Shown here: positions 19,717-29,339 of the stretch, piece after piece | Layout of the letters: each line of letters opens with the position of its first letter | How positions within the stretch are numbered: the stretch's first letter is position 1 | Assembly: GCF_000143415.4 (NCBI RefSeq) | Contig: NW_003314333.1 | Coordinates: 496,001-560,000 of the forward strand | From: Selaginella moellendorffii | Taxonomy: Eukaryota > Streptophyta > Lycopodiopsida > Selaginellales > Selaginellaceae | Length of the DNA stretch: 64,000 bases | Reading direction: 5' to 3' | Position numbers and translations under genes: made by a program | The notes under the pieces: model-generated | Databases searched by the model: none | Seen by the model: the letters and a program-made list of their open reading frames with translations, nothing else | Told to the model about the DNA's origin: nothing

Positions 19717-21978
19717 ATGACCCCATGGACGTGGAGCTCCAATCGCGACATATCTCCAGCTCCACGGCATGGCCCCAGTTCTTCGTCCCCTGCGCTTGCG
19801 ATTGCGATTGCTCATCCACCCATCCCGCCCATGGACACGGTACGCGAGTGCGTACGGCACATCGAAGCTTGCCAAACGCTGGCGCAAGCCAAGGCTGTGC
19901 ATGGACGAATTCGCGAGAAGAAGCTGGACATCAATGGCTATGTGGCCAACCATCTGGTCCAGATGTACGGCAGGATTGGGCGCGTGGAGGAGGCCAGGGG
20001 TGTGTTTGATGCCATTTACCCCAAGGGGGCATATTCCTGGAACTTGATGCTCGTGGCATATGCCCAGAACGGGCATCTGGAGGATGCCAAGGGGTTGTTT
20101 AGTGTTATGCCTGATCCGGATCTTCTGTCTTGGAATGTTATTCTCAATGCGTACTCGAGACGAGGGAGAGTCAAGCATTGCCAAGGTGTGTTCGACGCCA
20201 TGCCGAGGAAGGATTTGGTTTCCTGGAACACTTTGCTTACTGCATATGCCCAGAATGGGCACCTTTCAGAAGCGAAAGCCGTGTATGCGAGGATGCCGGA
20301 GATGGGTCTCATGTCGTGCAACATTATGCTTGCGGCACATACGCAGAGCAAGTCTTTGGACGAGGCGAAAGATCTTTTCAACCAGATGCCGGAGAAGAAT
20401 CTCGTAACGTTGAACTCGATGCTAACTGCATATGCCCAAAATGGGTATCTTGATGAAGCGAGGCAAGTGTTCCTTGACATGCCCAGCCGCGATCTCGTGT
20501 CCTGGAATGCCATGCTCGCTGCATTTGCCGCAAACGATAAGCTCGAAGAAGCTAAACGATGTTACGACGCAATGCCAGAGCGGAATCTCATATCCGCAAA
20601 CACAATACTGATTGCGAACTCCAAACAGGGCATTGTCGAAGACGCGCAAGAGGTCTTTGACACGATGCCCGCCAAGGATCTTGCTTCGTGGACTGCACTG
20701 CTGTGCGTGTTTGCTCACGGAGAGTTTTTCGATGAAGCGAGGAGTGTGTTCGATCGAATGCCCGAGAGGGACTTGGTGGCATGGACAGTGATGCTCGAGG
20801 CGTATGCCCGGAGCGGGCATATCCACGACGCTATCACCGCGTTCGAGCGCTTGCCGGAGCTCGATCTCGTGTCCCTCACAACAATGCTGGACGCGTACGG
20901 CCAGAGTGGAAACGTGGTGGATGCCGTGCGCCTCTTTCGTACGTCGCCGTACCAAGATCTCGTCTCGTGGAACGCATTGCTATCAGCCTACGTAAGGAAC
21001 GGGCATCTCAAAGAATCTAGAGAGCTCTTTGAAAGGATGCCTTTGAGAAACTTGGTGTCCTGGAACGCCTTGTTAGTGGTTTTTGCCGAGACGGGGCATT
21101 TTGAAGATGCTAGGAGAGTGTTTGAGGAGATGCCGGACAAGGACGTGGTATCTTGGAATGCCATGCTCTCTGCGTATTCTCAAGGTGGCTCCTTCGATCG
21201 GGCGAAAGCCACCTTTGAGTTGATGCCGAAGAGAGACCAGATCTCGTGGAATGCCATGCTTTCGATATATGCCCAAAACGGGTACCTCGAAGAGGCCGCG
21301 AGCATCTTCACTGGGATGCCCGAGTGGAACTCGGTGTCGTGGAACGCACTGCTTGCCGCTTATGCTCAAAATGGGCATCTAAAACAGGCAAAGTTCTTGT
21401 TCTACGAGATGCCCGTCCAGAACCAAGTCTCATGGAACGCAATGCTCTCCGCGTACTCCCGAAACGGGCACATCAGCGACGCAAAGCGCCTGTTCGATGC
21501 TACTCCGGAGCTCAACCTCATCTCCTACAACGCAGTACTCACCATGTACGCTCACACCGTAGAGCCTGGAATCGCTCTGGAGCTGTTTGGGGCGATGATC
21601 CTCGATGGCATCAAACCCGACGAGGTCTCCTTCACCGCCGTCCTCTTGGGCTGCAACCACGCTGGAGTTTTCAAGTCGGGTTGGTCATACTTTTGCTCTC
21701 TGGTGGCCGACTACGGCCTGAGGCCAGCAAAACAGCATTTTGGATGCATGATCGATCTGCTGGGCCGCTCCGGTCGCGTGCACGATGCCGAAGATCTCCT
21801 CGCAAACATGCCATTCATCCCGGATGTTATCGAGTGGAGAAGCCTGCTCAGAGGCATGAAAAGCCATAGCGGTCGAGCTAGAGCAGCGGCGGACTCCGTT
21901 TTGGCGCTCAAGCCGCAAACTTCCGGATCTTTCGTTTTGATGGCCAATGTGTATGAAAGCAATGCGATGGCTCCATGA
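19717..21978 (+). CDS. PPR protein made of a run of 31-residue S-type repeats
   Basis: A single-exon frame of 753 residues. The first 38 residues (MTPWTWSSNRDIS..) could be an organelle leader; the ATG at 19831 (MDTVRECVRHIEACQ) is the alternative start. From about residue 110 an almost uniform array of roughly 17 repeats follows the pattern xVSWNxMLxAYAQNGHLxEAxxLFDxMPERD. There is then a P-like motif (ALELFGAMILDGIKPDEVSF), an L-like motif and a short E1-like end (DVIEWRSLLRGMKSHS). No E+ or DYW domain is present, so it cannot edit C to U alone. Using the published residue 5/last-residue code, the repeats read mostly ND, NN and TD, predicting a pyrimidine-rich RNA target with three G in the middle. 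Only about 100 bp separate it from the divergent transporter gene. Confidence 0.9.
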   Translation: MTPWTWSSNRDISPAPRHGPSSSSPALAIAIAHPPIPPMDTVRECVRHIEACQTLAQAKAVHGRIREKKLDINGYVANHLVQMYGRIGRVEEARGVFDAIYPKGAYSWNLMLVAYAQNGHLEDAKGLFSVMPDPDLLSWNVILNAYSRRGRVKHCQGVFDAMPRKDLVSWNTLLTAYAQNGHLSEAKAVYARMPEMGLMSCNIMLAAHTQSKSLDEAKDLFNQMPEKNLVTLNSMLTAYAQNGYLDEARQVFLDMPSRDLVSWNAMLAAFAANDKLEEAKRCYDAMPERNLISANTILIANSKQGIVEDAQEVFDTMPAKDLASWTALLCVFAHGEFFDEARSVFDRMPERDLVAWTVMLEAYARSGHIHDAITAFERLPELDLVSLTTMLDAYGQSGNVVDAVRLFRTSPYQDLVSWNALLSAYVRNGHLKESRELFERMPLRNLVSWNALLVVFAETGHFEDARRVFEEMPDKDVVSWNAMLSAYSQGGSFDRAKATFELMPKRDQISWNAMLSIYAQNGYLEEAASIFTGMPEWNSVSWNALLAAYAQNGHLKQAKFLFYEMPVQNQVSWNAMLSAYSRNGHISDAKRLFDATPELNLISYNAVLTMYAHTVEPGIALELFGAMILDGIKPDEVSFTAVLLGCNHAGVFKSGWSYFCSLVADYGLRPAKQHFGCMIDLLGRSGRVHDAEDLLANMPFIPDVIEWRSLLRGMKSHSGRARAAADSVLALKPQTSGSFVLMANVYESNAMAP

Positions 21979-22033
21979 TGTGTATATATATAGACGAGCT
22001 TGAATTGGTTGCCTAGGCCAAAAAGCTGCGAGC

Positions 22034-23341
22034 ATGGCGTTGGCGCATCGTTCCTGGTCGAAGGTGGCGGCGGGAAAGCTCAAGCGTCCGCCACTGGAGC
22101 TGTACCATCGCAAGGAGGAGCTCAAGAGGCTGGACTCCGCGCTACGTCCTTGCCGCGATGGCGAGCCGGCTGCGCTGCTCCTCCTCTTGGGTCCCAAAGA
22201 GTCGGGTAAGACGACGCTGGTTCAAGAGTATCGCAAGCGCCAGGAGCTGGGAGAGTTCGAGGGCATGTCGCTGTACGTGGACATGCATCGCAGGGTCAAC
22301 TCGGCGGAGCGCTTCGCCAGGACGATGTGGGAGAGCTTGGGATCGTCTCTCAAGCTCACCTCTTGGGGGGCGACGGTGGAACAGCGTGAGTTTACGTGGC
22401 ACCCGGTCCTCGAGATCCCCAGCTTGGAACGCTGGAAAGCCAAAGGTGACGAGTGCTCCCTGGGCCAGGTGATGCAGGGACTGGAGGTGTTTTGCGAGAA
22501 GTGGAAGAACTTGAAAGGTGGCGGACGCCCGACAATCTTCGTGGACGAGGCCAACTTGCTCGCGCAGTGGAACGAGTGCCACTATACGCGCGGCGATAAC
22601 GATGTGGTTGAAGTGCTGCGGGGTTTCGTGAGGATGAGCTTGGAGGGGTGGGCGAATGTGGTGCTCGTCTCCTCGGACGATCTCTTCAAGCGCTGGCTCG
22701 GCCGGCAGGAGCCCATGTCTGGGAGGCATCTCGAGGTGGCCAACCTCACCCCTCTCTCGGCGAAGGACGCCAGGGAGTTCCTGTTTGGGATGCTGGACGA
22801 GAAGATCAAGGGAGAGACGAAGAGGATGTGGAGCGACATCTATGCTCACTATGGCGGCGAGACGCTCAAGCTTCTCAAGCTCCAGCGCGCGCTCAACTCG
22901 GCAGGACCCAGGGGGATCCGTGAGACGTGGAACCGGTTGAAGGAGAGCGAACTGGCGGACGCGAGGGAGGCCATCGCGAATCCCCCGAAGGACTGGAAGA
23001 CCGTTGTCAAGGAGCTCGGGAAAGCTAGAGATGGCATCGTCTCGTACAGTGACTTGGTGGGCAAGGTTGGCGTGACTTCCTTGGATGCGATCATATCTAG
23101 TGGCCTCGTCCACTATAGAACTTGCGGGCAGTGGGGGCACGCTGATCTTGGCTCCAGTGACCGCGAGTGGCCCATCGTTATGCCCAAGAACAAGGCAATG
23201 CATCTGGTAATGAAAGAAATGGACGCCAACGAGGAGGAGGAGGAGGAAGCGAGTGGCGATTCTAGCATTGATGGGTCTTCTTCTTCTTCGAGCGATTCTT
23301 TTAGTTGCTTGAGTGATGCTAGCGATTGCGATTCCTCTTAA
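22034..23341 (+). CDS. P-loop ATPase of the ATPase_2/STAND-like kind
   Basis: A single-exon frame of 435 residues. Residues 25-45 (ELYHRKEELKRLDSAL) resemble the start of archaeal-type ATPase_2 domains. Walker A is GPKESGKTT (about residue 53) and Walker B is PTIFVDEAN (about residue 170), followed by a sensor-like VVLVSSDD. The region PLSAKDAREFLFGMLDE fits the lid, and a winged-helix-like stretch follows (DGIVSYSDLVGKVG). The tail is acidic and Ser-rich (EEEEEEASGDSS..). There is no clear sensor or repeat domain after the lid, so it is not a typical plant NLR. Role unknown. The transcript start lies within 60 bp of the end of the PPR gene on the same strand. Confidence 0.7.
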   Translation: MALAHRSWSKVAAGKLKRPPLELYHRKEELKRLDSALRPCRDGEPAALLLLLGPKESGKTTLVQEYRKRQELGEFEGMSLYVDMHRRVNSAERFARTMWESLGSSLKLTSWGATVEQREFTWHPVLEIPSLERWKAKGDECSLGQVMQGLEVFCEKWKNLKGGGRPTIFVDEANLLAQWNECHYTRGDNDVVEVLRGFVRMSLEGWANVVLVSSDDLFKRWLGRQEPMSGRHLEVANLTPLSAKDAREFLFGMLDEKIKGETKRMWSDIYAHYGGETLKLLKLQRALNSAGPRGIRETWNRLKESELADAREAIANPPKDWKTVVKELGKARDGIVSYSDLVGKVGVTSLDAIISSGLVHYRTCGQWGHADLGSSDREWPIVMPKNKAMHLVMKEMDANEEEEEEASGDSSIDGSSSSSSDSFSCLSDASDCDSS

Positions 23342-23444
23342 TTGTTGTTAATTCTTGTTAGTTCTTCTTTTCCTTGAGAAAAAAAAAAAAAAAAGATTTT
23401 AGTGTAGGAAAAAGATGGATCCTCCTCTCTTTTTTTCTAGGGCA

Positions 23445-23990
23445 ATGGCTAGCATCTACAATCTCTTCATCATCAACAAGTCTGGAGGACTCATCTACTA
23501 CAAGGTGGGAAGAACAAATGGTGTGAGTGAGAGCGATGGAGTAATTCTCTTCTCCTTGCGTGTGATCTAGGACTATGGATCCACAGCCAAGCTCGACACC
23601 AACGACAGCTTGAGGCTAGCGAGTCTCTGGCATTCGATGCACGCCATCTCCAAGCAGCTCTCCCCAACTCCTGGATGCACGGGAATCGAGCTCCTCCAAG
23701 CCACCGCCTTCGACTTACATTGTTTCCAATCTCTCACAGGTACTTGTATGCGATGGAAAACCTCTTTTTTTTCATTCTCGAGATGGATTTCTTGGCCAGA
23801 GACCAAGTTCTTCGTTGTAGCGGAATCAGGAGCCATCGGGATCGAGGCTCTCTTGAAAACCATCTACGAGCTCTACACCGACTACGTCCTCAAGAATCCC
23901 TTCTACGAGGTGGAGATGCCGATCAGGTGTGAGCTCTTCGATCTTCATCTCGCGCGGCTCATCTTGCGAGACAAGTCTGTGCTCGTCTGA
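23445..23990 (+). CDS. TRAPPC4: TRAPP complex subunit 4 (sybindin family)
   Basis: Start at 23445 (MASIYNLFIINKSGGLIYYK). The second exon continues with DYGSTAKLDTNDSLRLASLWHSMHAISKQLSP and GIELLQATAFDLHCFQSLT. The third gives TKFFVVAESGAIGIEALLKTIYELYTDYVLKNPFYE and ends at 23990 with LFDLHLARL. These are the longin-like features of TRAPPC4/Trs23, a core subunit of the TRAPP tethering and Ypt1/Rab1 exchange complex at the Golgi. Two introns of about 65 bp with GT..AG borders. Its stop is only 64 bp from the stop of the convergent kinesin gene, so the 3' ends of the transcripts must overlap. Confidence 0.9.
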
Positions 23991-24054
23991 CTCTTGTCTT
24001 AGGCTGTCACCTCGTTCTACCAAAACCAATCTTTTAGAAGGAAAAGAGAGAGAT

Positions 24055-26166
24055 CTAATCTTGTTCTTGTACCTTTTCTGTCAATGACGATACAAGCGAA
24101 TTCAAGGTGCGAATTTCCTCGTTCATCTTGTAGATGATTCGCTTCCTGGGATCGTTCCCGACGGTGAGGACGCTCTGTATCCTGTTTGCTTTTGAGGCAT
24201 AGCGAAGCGTGCTCACACTCTCTTGAAAGTCCTGGAACAAAGAAAGAAAGAATGAAAAAAGAGTGATTTTCATTCATCCAATCCAGATAGTTTTACCTGC
24301 TCGGCCGGGGAGATGTTTGCGACCAGGAAGGTCTTGCTGTTTCCACCCAGAGAGTCTCTTAGCAACCAAGTGAGTGCCGAGTTTCTATACGATACGAAAC
24401 TCCTCCTCGACAGGTTGAGGATGACCTGCTTGAAAAAGCAAGCTCGTGAGAGATACAAGCATTCCTCTTTCTTACTTCGTTGAGTAGCGAGAGAGAACGA
24501 TTGATGCGCCTTGACTCCTCCCGTCTCTCAATTGGTATGCATTGCAATTTCTCGCTGCCTGAATGGAACAAAAGGATCAGACAGAGTTATCGCTGATAAC
24601 TCAGTGGACAAACCTGCTAGATCGACGAGGTTGATGTAGCACACAGAATGACCGGGCATTCCCTCCACGCTCTCGGGGTTTCTCTGCACGTAGGAAACTC
24701 ATTAGACACAAGGGAGCAACAGCCAGGAGATGAACTTCTCACCCTGATGATCTTGATTGTAAAGAGCGTGTGACTGCGGCTAGAGTTTTTGTAGAGCTGC
24801 GTATCACCTGTGATGCGGTTCAAGGAGCCAATCCTGAGACACTTCTCCATGTCTGACCACGTTGTAACTTCTTTCCACAAGAGCCCCTCTACATACGGTC
24901 CCGTGACGGGGTGCTCCCTCACTCGAAGAAACACCGTCCTTGCTCCATACGGGGAGGGAGCATTGAAAGAGAAGGACGAGAACTGATACGGTGCTCCCGG
25001 CGGCCTTTGCATAGCCATCCTTCTGTATGTTTCCATCCCTCCACCACCACAGCCCCCGCTCTCTGTTGTGTCCGTCTCTGATATCTCAGAGTCACTCGTG
25101 GACAAGTCATCGGCTCTTTCATAGTACCTCAGAGGAGCCGCACGAAGGCACATAGAGTCCACCAAGGTCGGTGGCTTAACTGTCGAGGCTAGAAGGTCCC
25201 GGACTTTTTCTTGATAAATCTCGAGATAGCTCACCTGTAAAACGTGTTCTATGTGATTGTCTGCCTTCGAAAATCATGGAAAGTGAAGAGTACCTCGATC
25301 GAACAAAAGCCATTCTTCAATTCCCAGCTTAGTTTGCTCATCAGAGCGCTGGCAAGTCTCGGGACCTGGCAGACGAAAACTGAGCTTGTTCATCCTTGAT
25401 GAAAACTAAAACAATCTGGAAAGCAGACTTACCAGTCCTCTACCTTCAGGAGTCCCGTCGCCAGTCATGCTGTACGTTTTCCCGGATCCCATTTGTCCGT
25501 AGGCCAGAATCTGCATCAACGCAGAACCACGGGTTAGTCGCCACCATTCCGCAGCAGCACAGCAGTCAGCTAAAGCAGAAGAATTCCTTTCCATTAGACT
25601 TGAAGAGGTCTCGGCAATACTGTTGAGTTGAAGCCTTCGAGCGCGTTGTCGATGGTTGGAACCCCGCAAACTTCAAACATCTTCTTCTGCGACTCATCTT
25701 TCTTGTCCTTTACATGAACTTGGAGGAAACTATCGTCCTGCACGTAGTCCACCTTAAACTGGAGATGTCCATTCTCTTGGCATTTCGGCCACTGAGGATG
25801 GACGTGTTCTTTCACAATCACCCTGTTCCCCAGAACGCACAGCACCTGTCATACCTCATCAGCTTCCGGAAAACTAAGAAGGAAAGCTACAAACTCTTAC
25901 TTGTTTCAGCGGGCAAATCTTCTCGTGTTCGTGGAATGGTCGCATTCTCACGCAAACTTTCACCTGGATGGACACACAAAGCTTGAGAAACAAATGGAAG
26001 CAGAGAAAGAAAAAATGACAAAGATCATACATACTTTCTCTTTGAGGTTGCCATCGCCGGAGCTGTTACTACTTCTAGCTGCTTGCGAGCCGCCAGAGGA
26101 GCCAGGAGTAGTACTCCCCGAATTCGAAGAGTTTGGAGTGCCTGTTCTAGGTGGCGGCGACGCCAT
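24055..26166 (-). CDS. Kinesin motor protein, short, with insertions in the motor
   Basis: Start chosen at 26166 ([15 protein letters not shown], a Ser/Pro-rich leader), which leads through an intron into [10 protein letters not shown], the first beta strand of the motor. P-loop GQMGSGKT is near 25490, switch [10 protein letters not shown] near 24770, switch II VDLAGSE near 24620, and [12 protein letters not shown] near 24350, ending soon after [11 protein letters not shown] with a short coiled stretch ([15 protein letters not shown]) and the stop at 24055. Two inserts are unusual: about 40 residues before the P-loop ([12 protein letters not shown]..) and about 80 residues rich in Ser, Thr and Gly between [16 protein letters not shown] and the switch I region. 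The protein lacks a stalk or tail. It resembles kinesin-3-like motors most, but the subfamily is uncertain. About ten exons with introns of 60-80 bp. Confidence 0.85.
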
Positions 26167-26501
26167 TGAGCTCCAAACCCCAGCGGCGCCCTCGGTTGCC
26201 GCCGCCGGATGACCCGTCTCAAATCTCACAGTCCCAGGCACATTCTTCTTAAACTCGAAGATCTGAGGCGCCGAGAGCAGTGAATCCAGCTGGGTGATCG
26301 CAAGATTACCGTCATCCAGCGGCGCAGCCTCCACTTCCAGCTCCAGCGCCGCGCTCCTCCAAGAAACGGTTAAACGGCCGTGAATAACCACCAACCCTAA
26401 ACCTACGCGCCTGGTTTCTAGGGTTAGGGCTCCTTTAAAATTTAAATTTGAACGTGATGTGAGTTTCTTCTTCTTCGAGCGAAGGAATGAACGAAAGAAT
26501 G
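26167..26501. other. Gap between kinesin start and EXO70 end
   Basis: This 335-bp stretch has an open minus frame that joins the kinesin leader (from 26508), but it overlaps the EXO70 stop and has no motif, so it is treated as promoter and 5' leader. Telomere-like AACCCTAAAC and TAGGGTTAGGG elements lie at 26389-26428 and probably belong to the kinesin promoter. Confidence 0.5.
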
Positions 26502-28532
26502 CTAGCATTGCATGGAATCGAACAATCGAGTCAGTGTTTGCTCCACCTCGGCGGCGCTAAATCTCACACTGGAGGCCTCAATGAGAGCGCCATAGCTCTG
26601 GAGATAGCTCCGATAGGCCGGGACGATGTTGTGGACGACGGCGGCCTTGGTCGCGTCTCGCAGCTCCTGGTCGGGGATCCCCACGCCCCGGTGCTTGACG
26701 CATGTCTCCTCCAGCGCGGCAGTGAAGCCATCCAGTCGCTGCTTCACCAGCTGCCGTGCCGCCTCCGCCCCCGACACGAGGAACAATCCCTGTCGGGAGA
26801 GCTGGCCCAGAACTTTGCCCCATCCTTCCTTCTGGTAGGCCAACGCGTGCTCCTGGACCTTGGATCGCCGGTCCTTGAGCCACGAATCCGTGAGCGCTAG
26901 CTGCCGGATCGTGTCGCCGCCACCGCCGCCACTCTTTGGCGGCTGGATCTTGAGCTTCTTGACGCGAGTGAAGACGTAGTAGGCGTTGTTCATGAGGAAG
27001 ATGCGCTGGTGGACGAGATCCTTGTACCACTTCCGGCTCTTGGCCGCCAGCGCGTCCTCCAAGCTCGCGATCATCTCCACGATTGCCTGCTCCAGGATGA
27101 GCCGCCGCTGCTGCTGGAATTCCCTGGGCTTGGCCGAGTTGATCAGCGGATTCGAGTCTTTCCAGCTCTGCTCGATCTGGAGGACCTGCTCCATGGTCTG
27201 GACGTAGCAGTCGGAGGTGACGGCCTTGACGTAGTTGACAACGTAGCTGCTAAGCTTGTCTACGCCCGCGTCTTGGGGAGCGCGGAGATCCACCATGTAG
27301 TGCTGACTTTGGTGTGATCGGATTAGCTGGTTCTTGAATCCCCAGAAGAGCTTGGACGCCGAATCCACCGCCAACTTGTGGAGCTCCCTCGCCCGGATCC
27401 TCACCTGGGTGGAGTACTCCCCTTTGCCGGCGAAGAGCTGCTGCGAGATTGTCACTCCAAGTTGCTGTAGCGTCGAGTACATGTCAAGCAGCTGGAAAAT
27501 CTTGTCCGGCCTCTGGAAAGTTTGATGTTGCTGCTGCCGGTCCCATCGCACGAAACTCTCGCCAAACTCGAGCAGCGTGTGCATTCCGGATGGTCCTGCG
27601 ATCCTTGCGAAGCACTCGTTCACCTCCCACGGCTCTAGCACGTCTCCGAAAACCTTGGAGCACAAGTCAATCTCGGCAGTGTAGACGATGGTGATGGCGG
27701 TCTCCAGGTGACCGTTCCACTCGAGGATCAAATCCTCCGACTGTAGCTGTTGCTCGTTGTCATGTTGTGGAGATTTCTTCCCGTAGCTGCGGATGATCCA
27801 GTCCACCAGTGACGAGCTCTGCCGAAGTTTCTTCACACGTTCTTGCTGGTAGACCCTTACACACCTCTCCAAGCCTCCCGCTACCAACACCACCATCTTC
27901 TTCAAGATCATCTGGAGCTTGTCCAGCGTTTGATGATCGCCCTCCAATGCCACCACCGCCAAAGCCTGCTCGCCCTTCCTCCTCCTCCTGGACGAATTCC
28001 TCCCCATCCTAGGACTCTTGCCCCCCTCGCTAGCGGAGCTGCAAGGATTGTAGTCGCAAACGCTAGAGCTTTCCCTTACCAGCCTTTGAAACTCCCCTTC
28101 CAGCTTGTCCGCCGCGATCTCCACCAGCCGCTGCTCGTCCTCGCCGCGGCAACCAGCAGCATTGCCCTGCAATTCCTCCAGCGCCGCCACCGCCGAGAGG
28201 TAGCCGGCAATGTCGAGCTGGGGATCCCCGCCCTCGATAGCCCTCTCCAGCCAGCGCAATCGCTCCAATCTCTCGAGCGCCAGCCGCGCGGCCGCTACCG
28301 CGGCATCGATGTGGCGATCTGCCCTGCTAGCCTGCTCTGACCTCTCTTGCAGCGGCGCGATCCTGGCGCGCAATGCGGGCAGCTTGCTCTCCATCCGCCC
28401 CAGCTGCGATTGGAGCGCCTCGAGGCCCGAGGCGAGATCTACAGCCTCGGCCATGGAGCGCGACAGCAGCTGGCTCCAGGAGATCAGCTGCTCCCGGTGA
28501 CGATCTACATTCCTCCCCAACCAATCATCCAT
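26502..28532 (-). CDS. EXO70: EXO70 exocyst subunit, intronless
   Basis: A single-exon frame. The ATG at 28532 (MDDWLGRNVDRHREQL) is preferred to the one 13 codons earlier because family similarity starts there; it gives 676 residues, normal for EXO70. The N-terminal third is helical (LASGLEALQSQLGRMESKLPAL). The middle shows DLILEWNGHLETAITIVY, and the C-terminal Exo70 domain includes SKVFGDVLEPWEVNECFARIAG, YVVNYVKAVTSD and IFLMNNAYYVFTRVKK, ending with SFG-like text YGALIEASS and FDSMQC. The family member binds membrane phosphoinositides and helps tether secretory vesicles. Intronless EXO70 genes are usual outside the EXO70A clade. A Ser/Arg-rich insert (SRRRRKGEQ) near residue 195 may be regulatory. 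Confidence 0.92.
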   Translation of the reverse strand: MDDWLGRNVDRHREQLISWSQLLSRSMAEAVDLASGLEALQSQLGRMESKLPALRARIAPLQERSEQASRADRHIDAAVAAARLALERLERLRWLERAIEGGDPQLDIAGYLSAVAALEELQGNAAGCRGEDEQRLVEIAADKLEGEFQRLVRESSSVCDYNPCSSASEGGKSPRMGRNSSRRRRKGEQALAVVALEGDHQTLDKLQMILKKMVVLVAGGLERCVRVYQQERVKKLRQSSSLVDWIIRSYGKKSPQHDNEQQLQSEDLILEWNGHLETAITIVYTAEIDLCSKVFGDVLEPWEVNECFARIAGPSGMHTLLEFGESFVRWDRQQQHQTFQRPDKIFQLLDMYSTLQQLGVTISQQLFAGKGEYSTQVRIRARELHKLAVDSASKLFWGFKNQLIRSHQSQHYMVDLRAPQDAGVDKLSSYVVNYVKAVTSDCYVQTMEQVLQIEQSWKDSNPLINSAKPREFQQQRRLILEQAIVEMIASLEDALAAKSRKWYKDLVHQRIFLMNNAYYVFTRVKKLKIQPPKSGGGGGDTIRQLALTDSWLKDRRSKVQEHALAYQKEGWGKVLGQLSRQGLFLVSGAEAARQLVKQRLDGFTAALEETCVKHRGVGIPDQELRDATKAAVVHNIVPAYRSYLQSYGALIEASSVRFSAAEVEQTLTRLFDSMQC

Positions 28533-28721
28533 TCCGCGAGTGCTAGAACAAGAACACGCATACCACGCCACGCTCGCTTGGTCCTCGACCTAAATTCAAC
28601 AACCACCTCTCGTCTAGTCGCGCAGTCAACTCTCCCCAGTAAAGGCGTAGTAGATAATGCGATTTACCATTTTAGTAAAACTTGCTAAAAGAATTTTGTA
28701 AAATCAGATAGCAATATGCTA

Positions 28722-29240
28722 CTACTCGCGGATCTCGGGGCATATTCGTTCGTCGTCAAGAACAGGGGACCCCTTCTCTCCGGGAGGGAATTCGAGCGAG
28801 AGGTCCGATCCTTTCCCTCTGGGGTGGAAATCGAGCGTGAGGTCTGTTCGCGGGGGATTTCGCACGTAGACATTGAGCGATCGATCGTCCAGCCGAATAA
28901 TTCCGGACGTGTAGCCATATTGGATGCAGAGGACCCAGATATCCTGGATGGCTTCCATGAAATCGTAGAATGTGTGCGCGGTGACGCGAGGGACGCCCAG
29001 CATCACCACCACCGTCCCAAATCTGCCCTGGTACACATTTGGGGCATTTGGATGATCGAAGAGGAGGGCTTCCCAGGCGTAGGAGGCGGCGTAGCACATC
29101 TCGGACCGGCCTAGGCGATGGCCTTGCTCGTGGCGAAAGCACTGCAAGTGGGCGACTGAGGAGTATGCTGTGGCGGCGTGATGGTAGCGGTGCGTGAGCA
29201 CCCCGGCGATCAGAGTGACAACGAACAAGAGCTTTGACAT
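28722..29240 (-). CDS. Predicted secreted protein of unknown family
   Basis: A single-exon frame of 172 residues from the ATG at 29240. The first 25 residues (MSKLLFVVTLIAGVLTHRYHH..) form a signal peptide. The mature part has a few cysteines (LQCF, EMCY, VLCIQ, RICPE), Tyr/His-rich text and a segment NVYQGRFGTVVVMLGVPRV that looks folded. The last 45 residues contain two similar units (DLTLDFHPRGKGS and DLSLEFPPGEKGS). I do not recognise the family. The length, the signal peptide and the codon pattern support a real gene. Confidence 0.55.
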   Translation of the reverse strand: MSKLLFVVTLIAGVLTHRYHHAATAYSSVAHLQCFRHEQGHRLGRSEMCYAASYAWEALLFDHPNAPNVYQGRFGTVVVMLGVPRVTAHTFYDFMEAIQDIWVLCIQYGYTSGIIRLDDRSLNVYVRNPPRTDLTLDFHPRGKGSDLSLEFPPGEKGSPVLDDERICPEIRE

Positions 29241-29339
29241 GATCGTGTTGGGCACTTGATTTTCATCCAGGCTCTTAAACAACTGGGCGTGCGTTTGTCA
29301 ACAAAGAAGCGGGAGAATCGATGGTGGCCGTGAAAAGAC

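Noticed and set aside
22142-23203. 353-residue minus-strand frame
   Set aside because: Shadow of the ATPase gene; the plus-strand reading carries Walker A and B motifs.
26167-26508. Upstream extension of the kinesin frame (MLAFFRSFLRSKKKK..)
   Set aside because: It would overlap the EXO70 stop and has no conserved sequence; the later ATG at 26166 is preferred.
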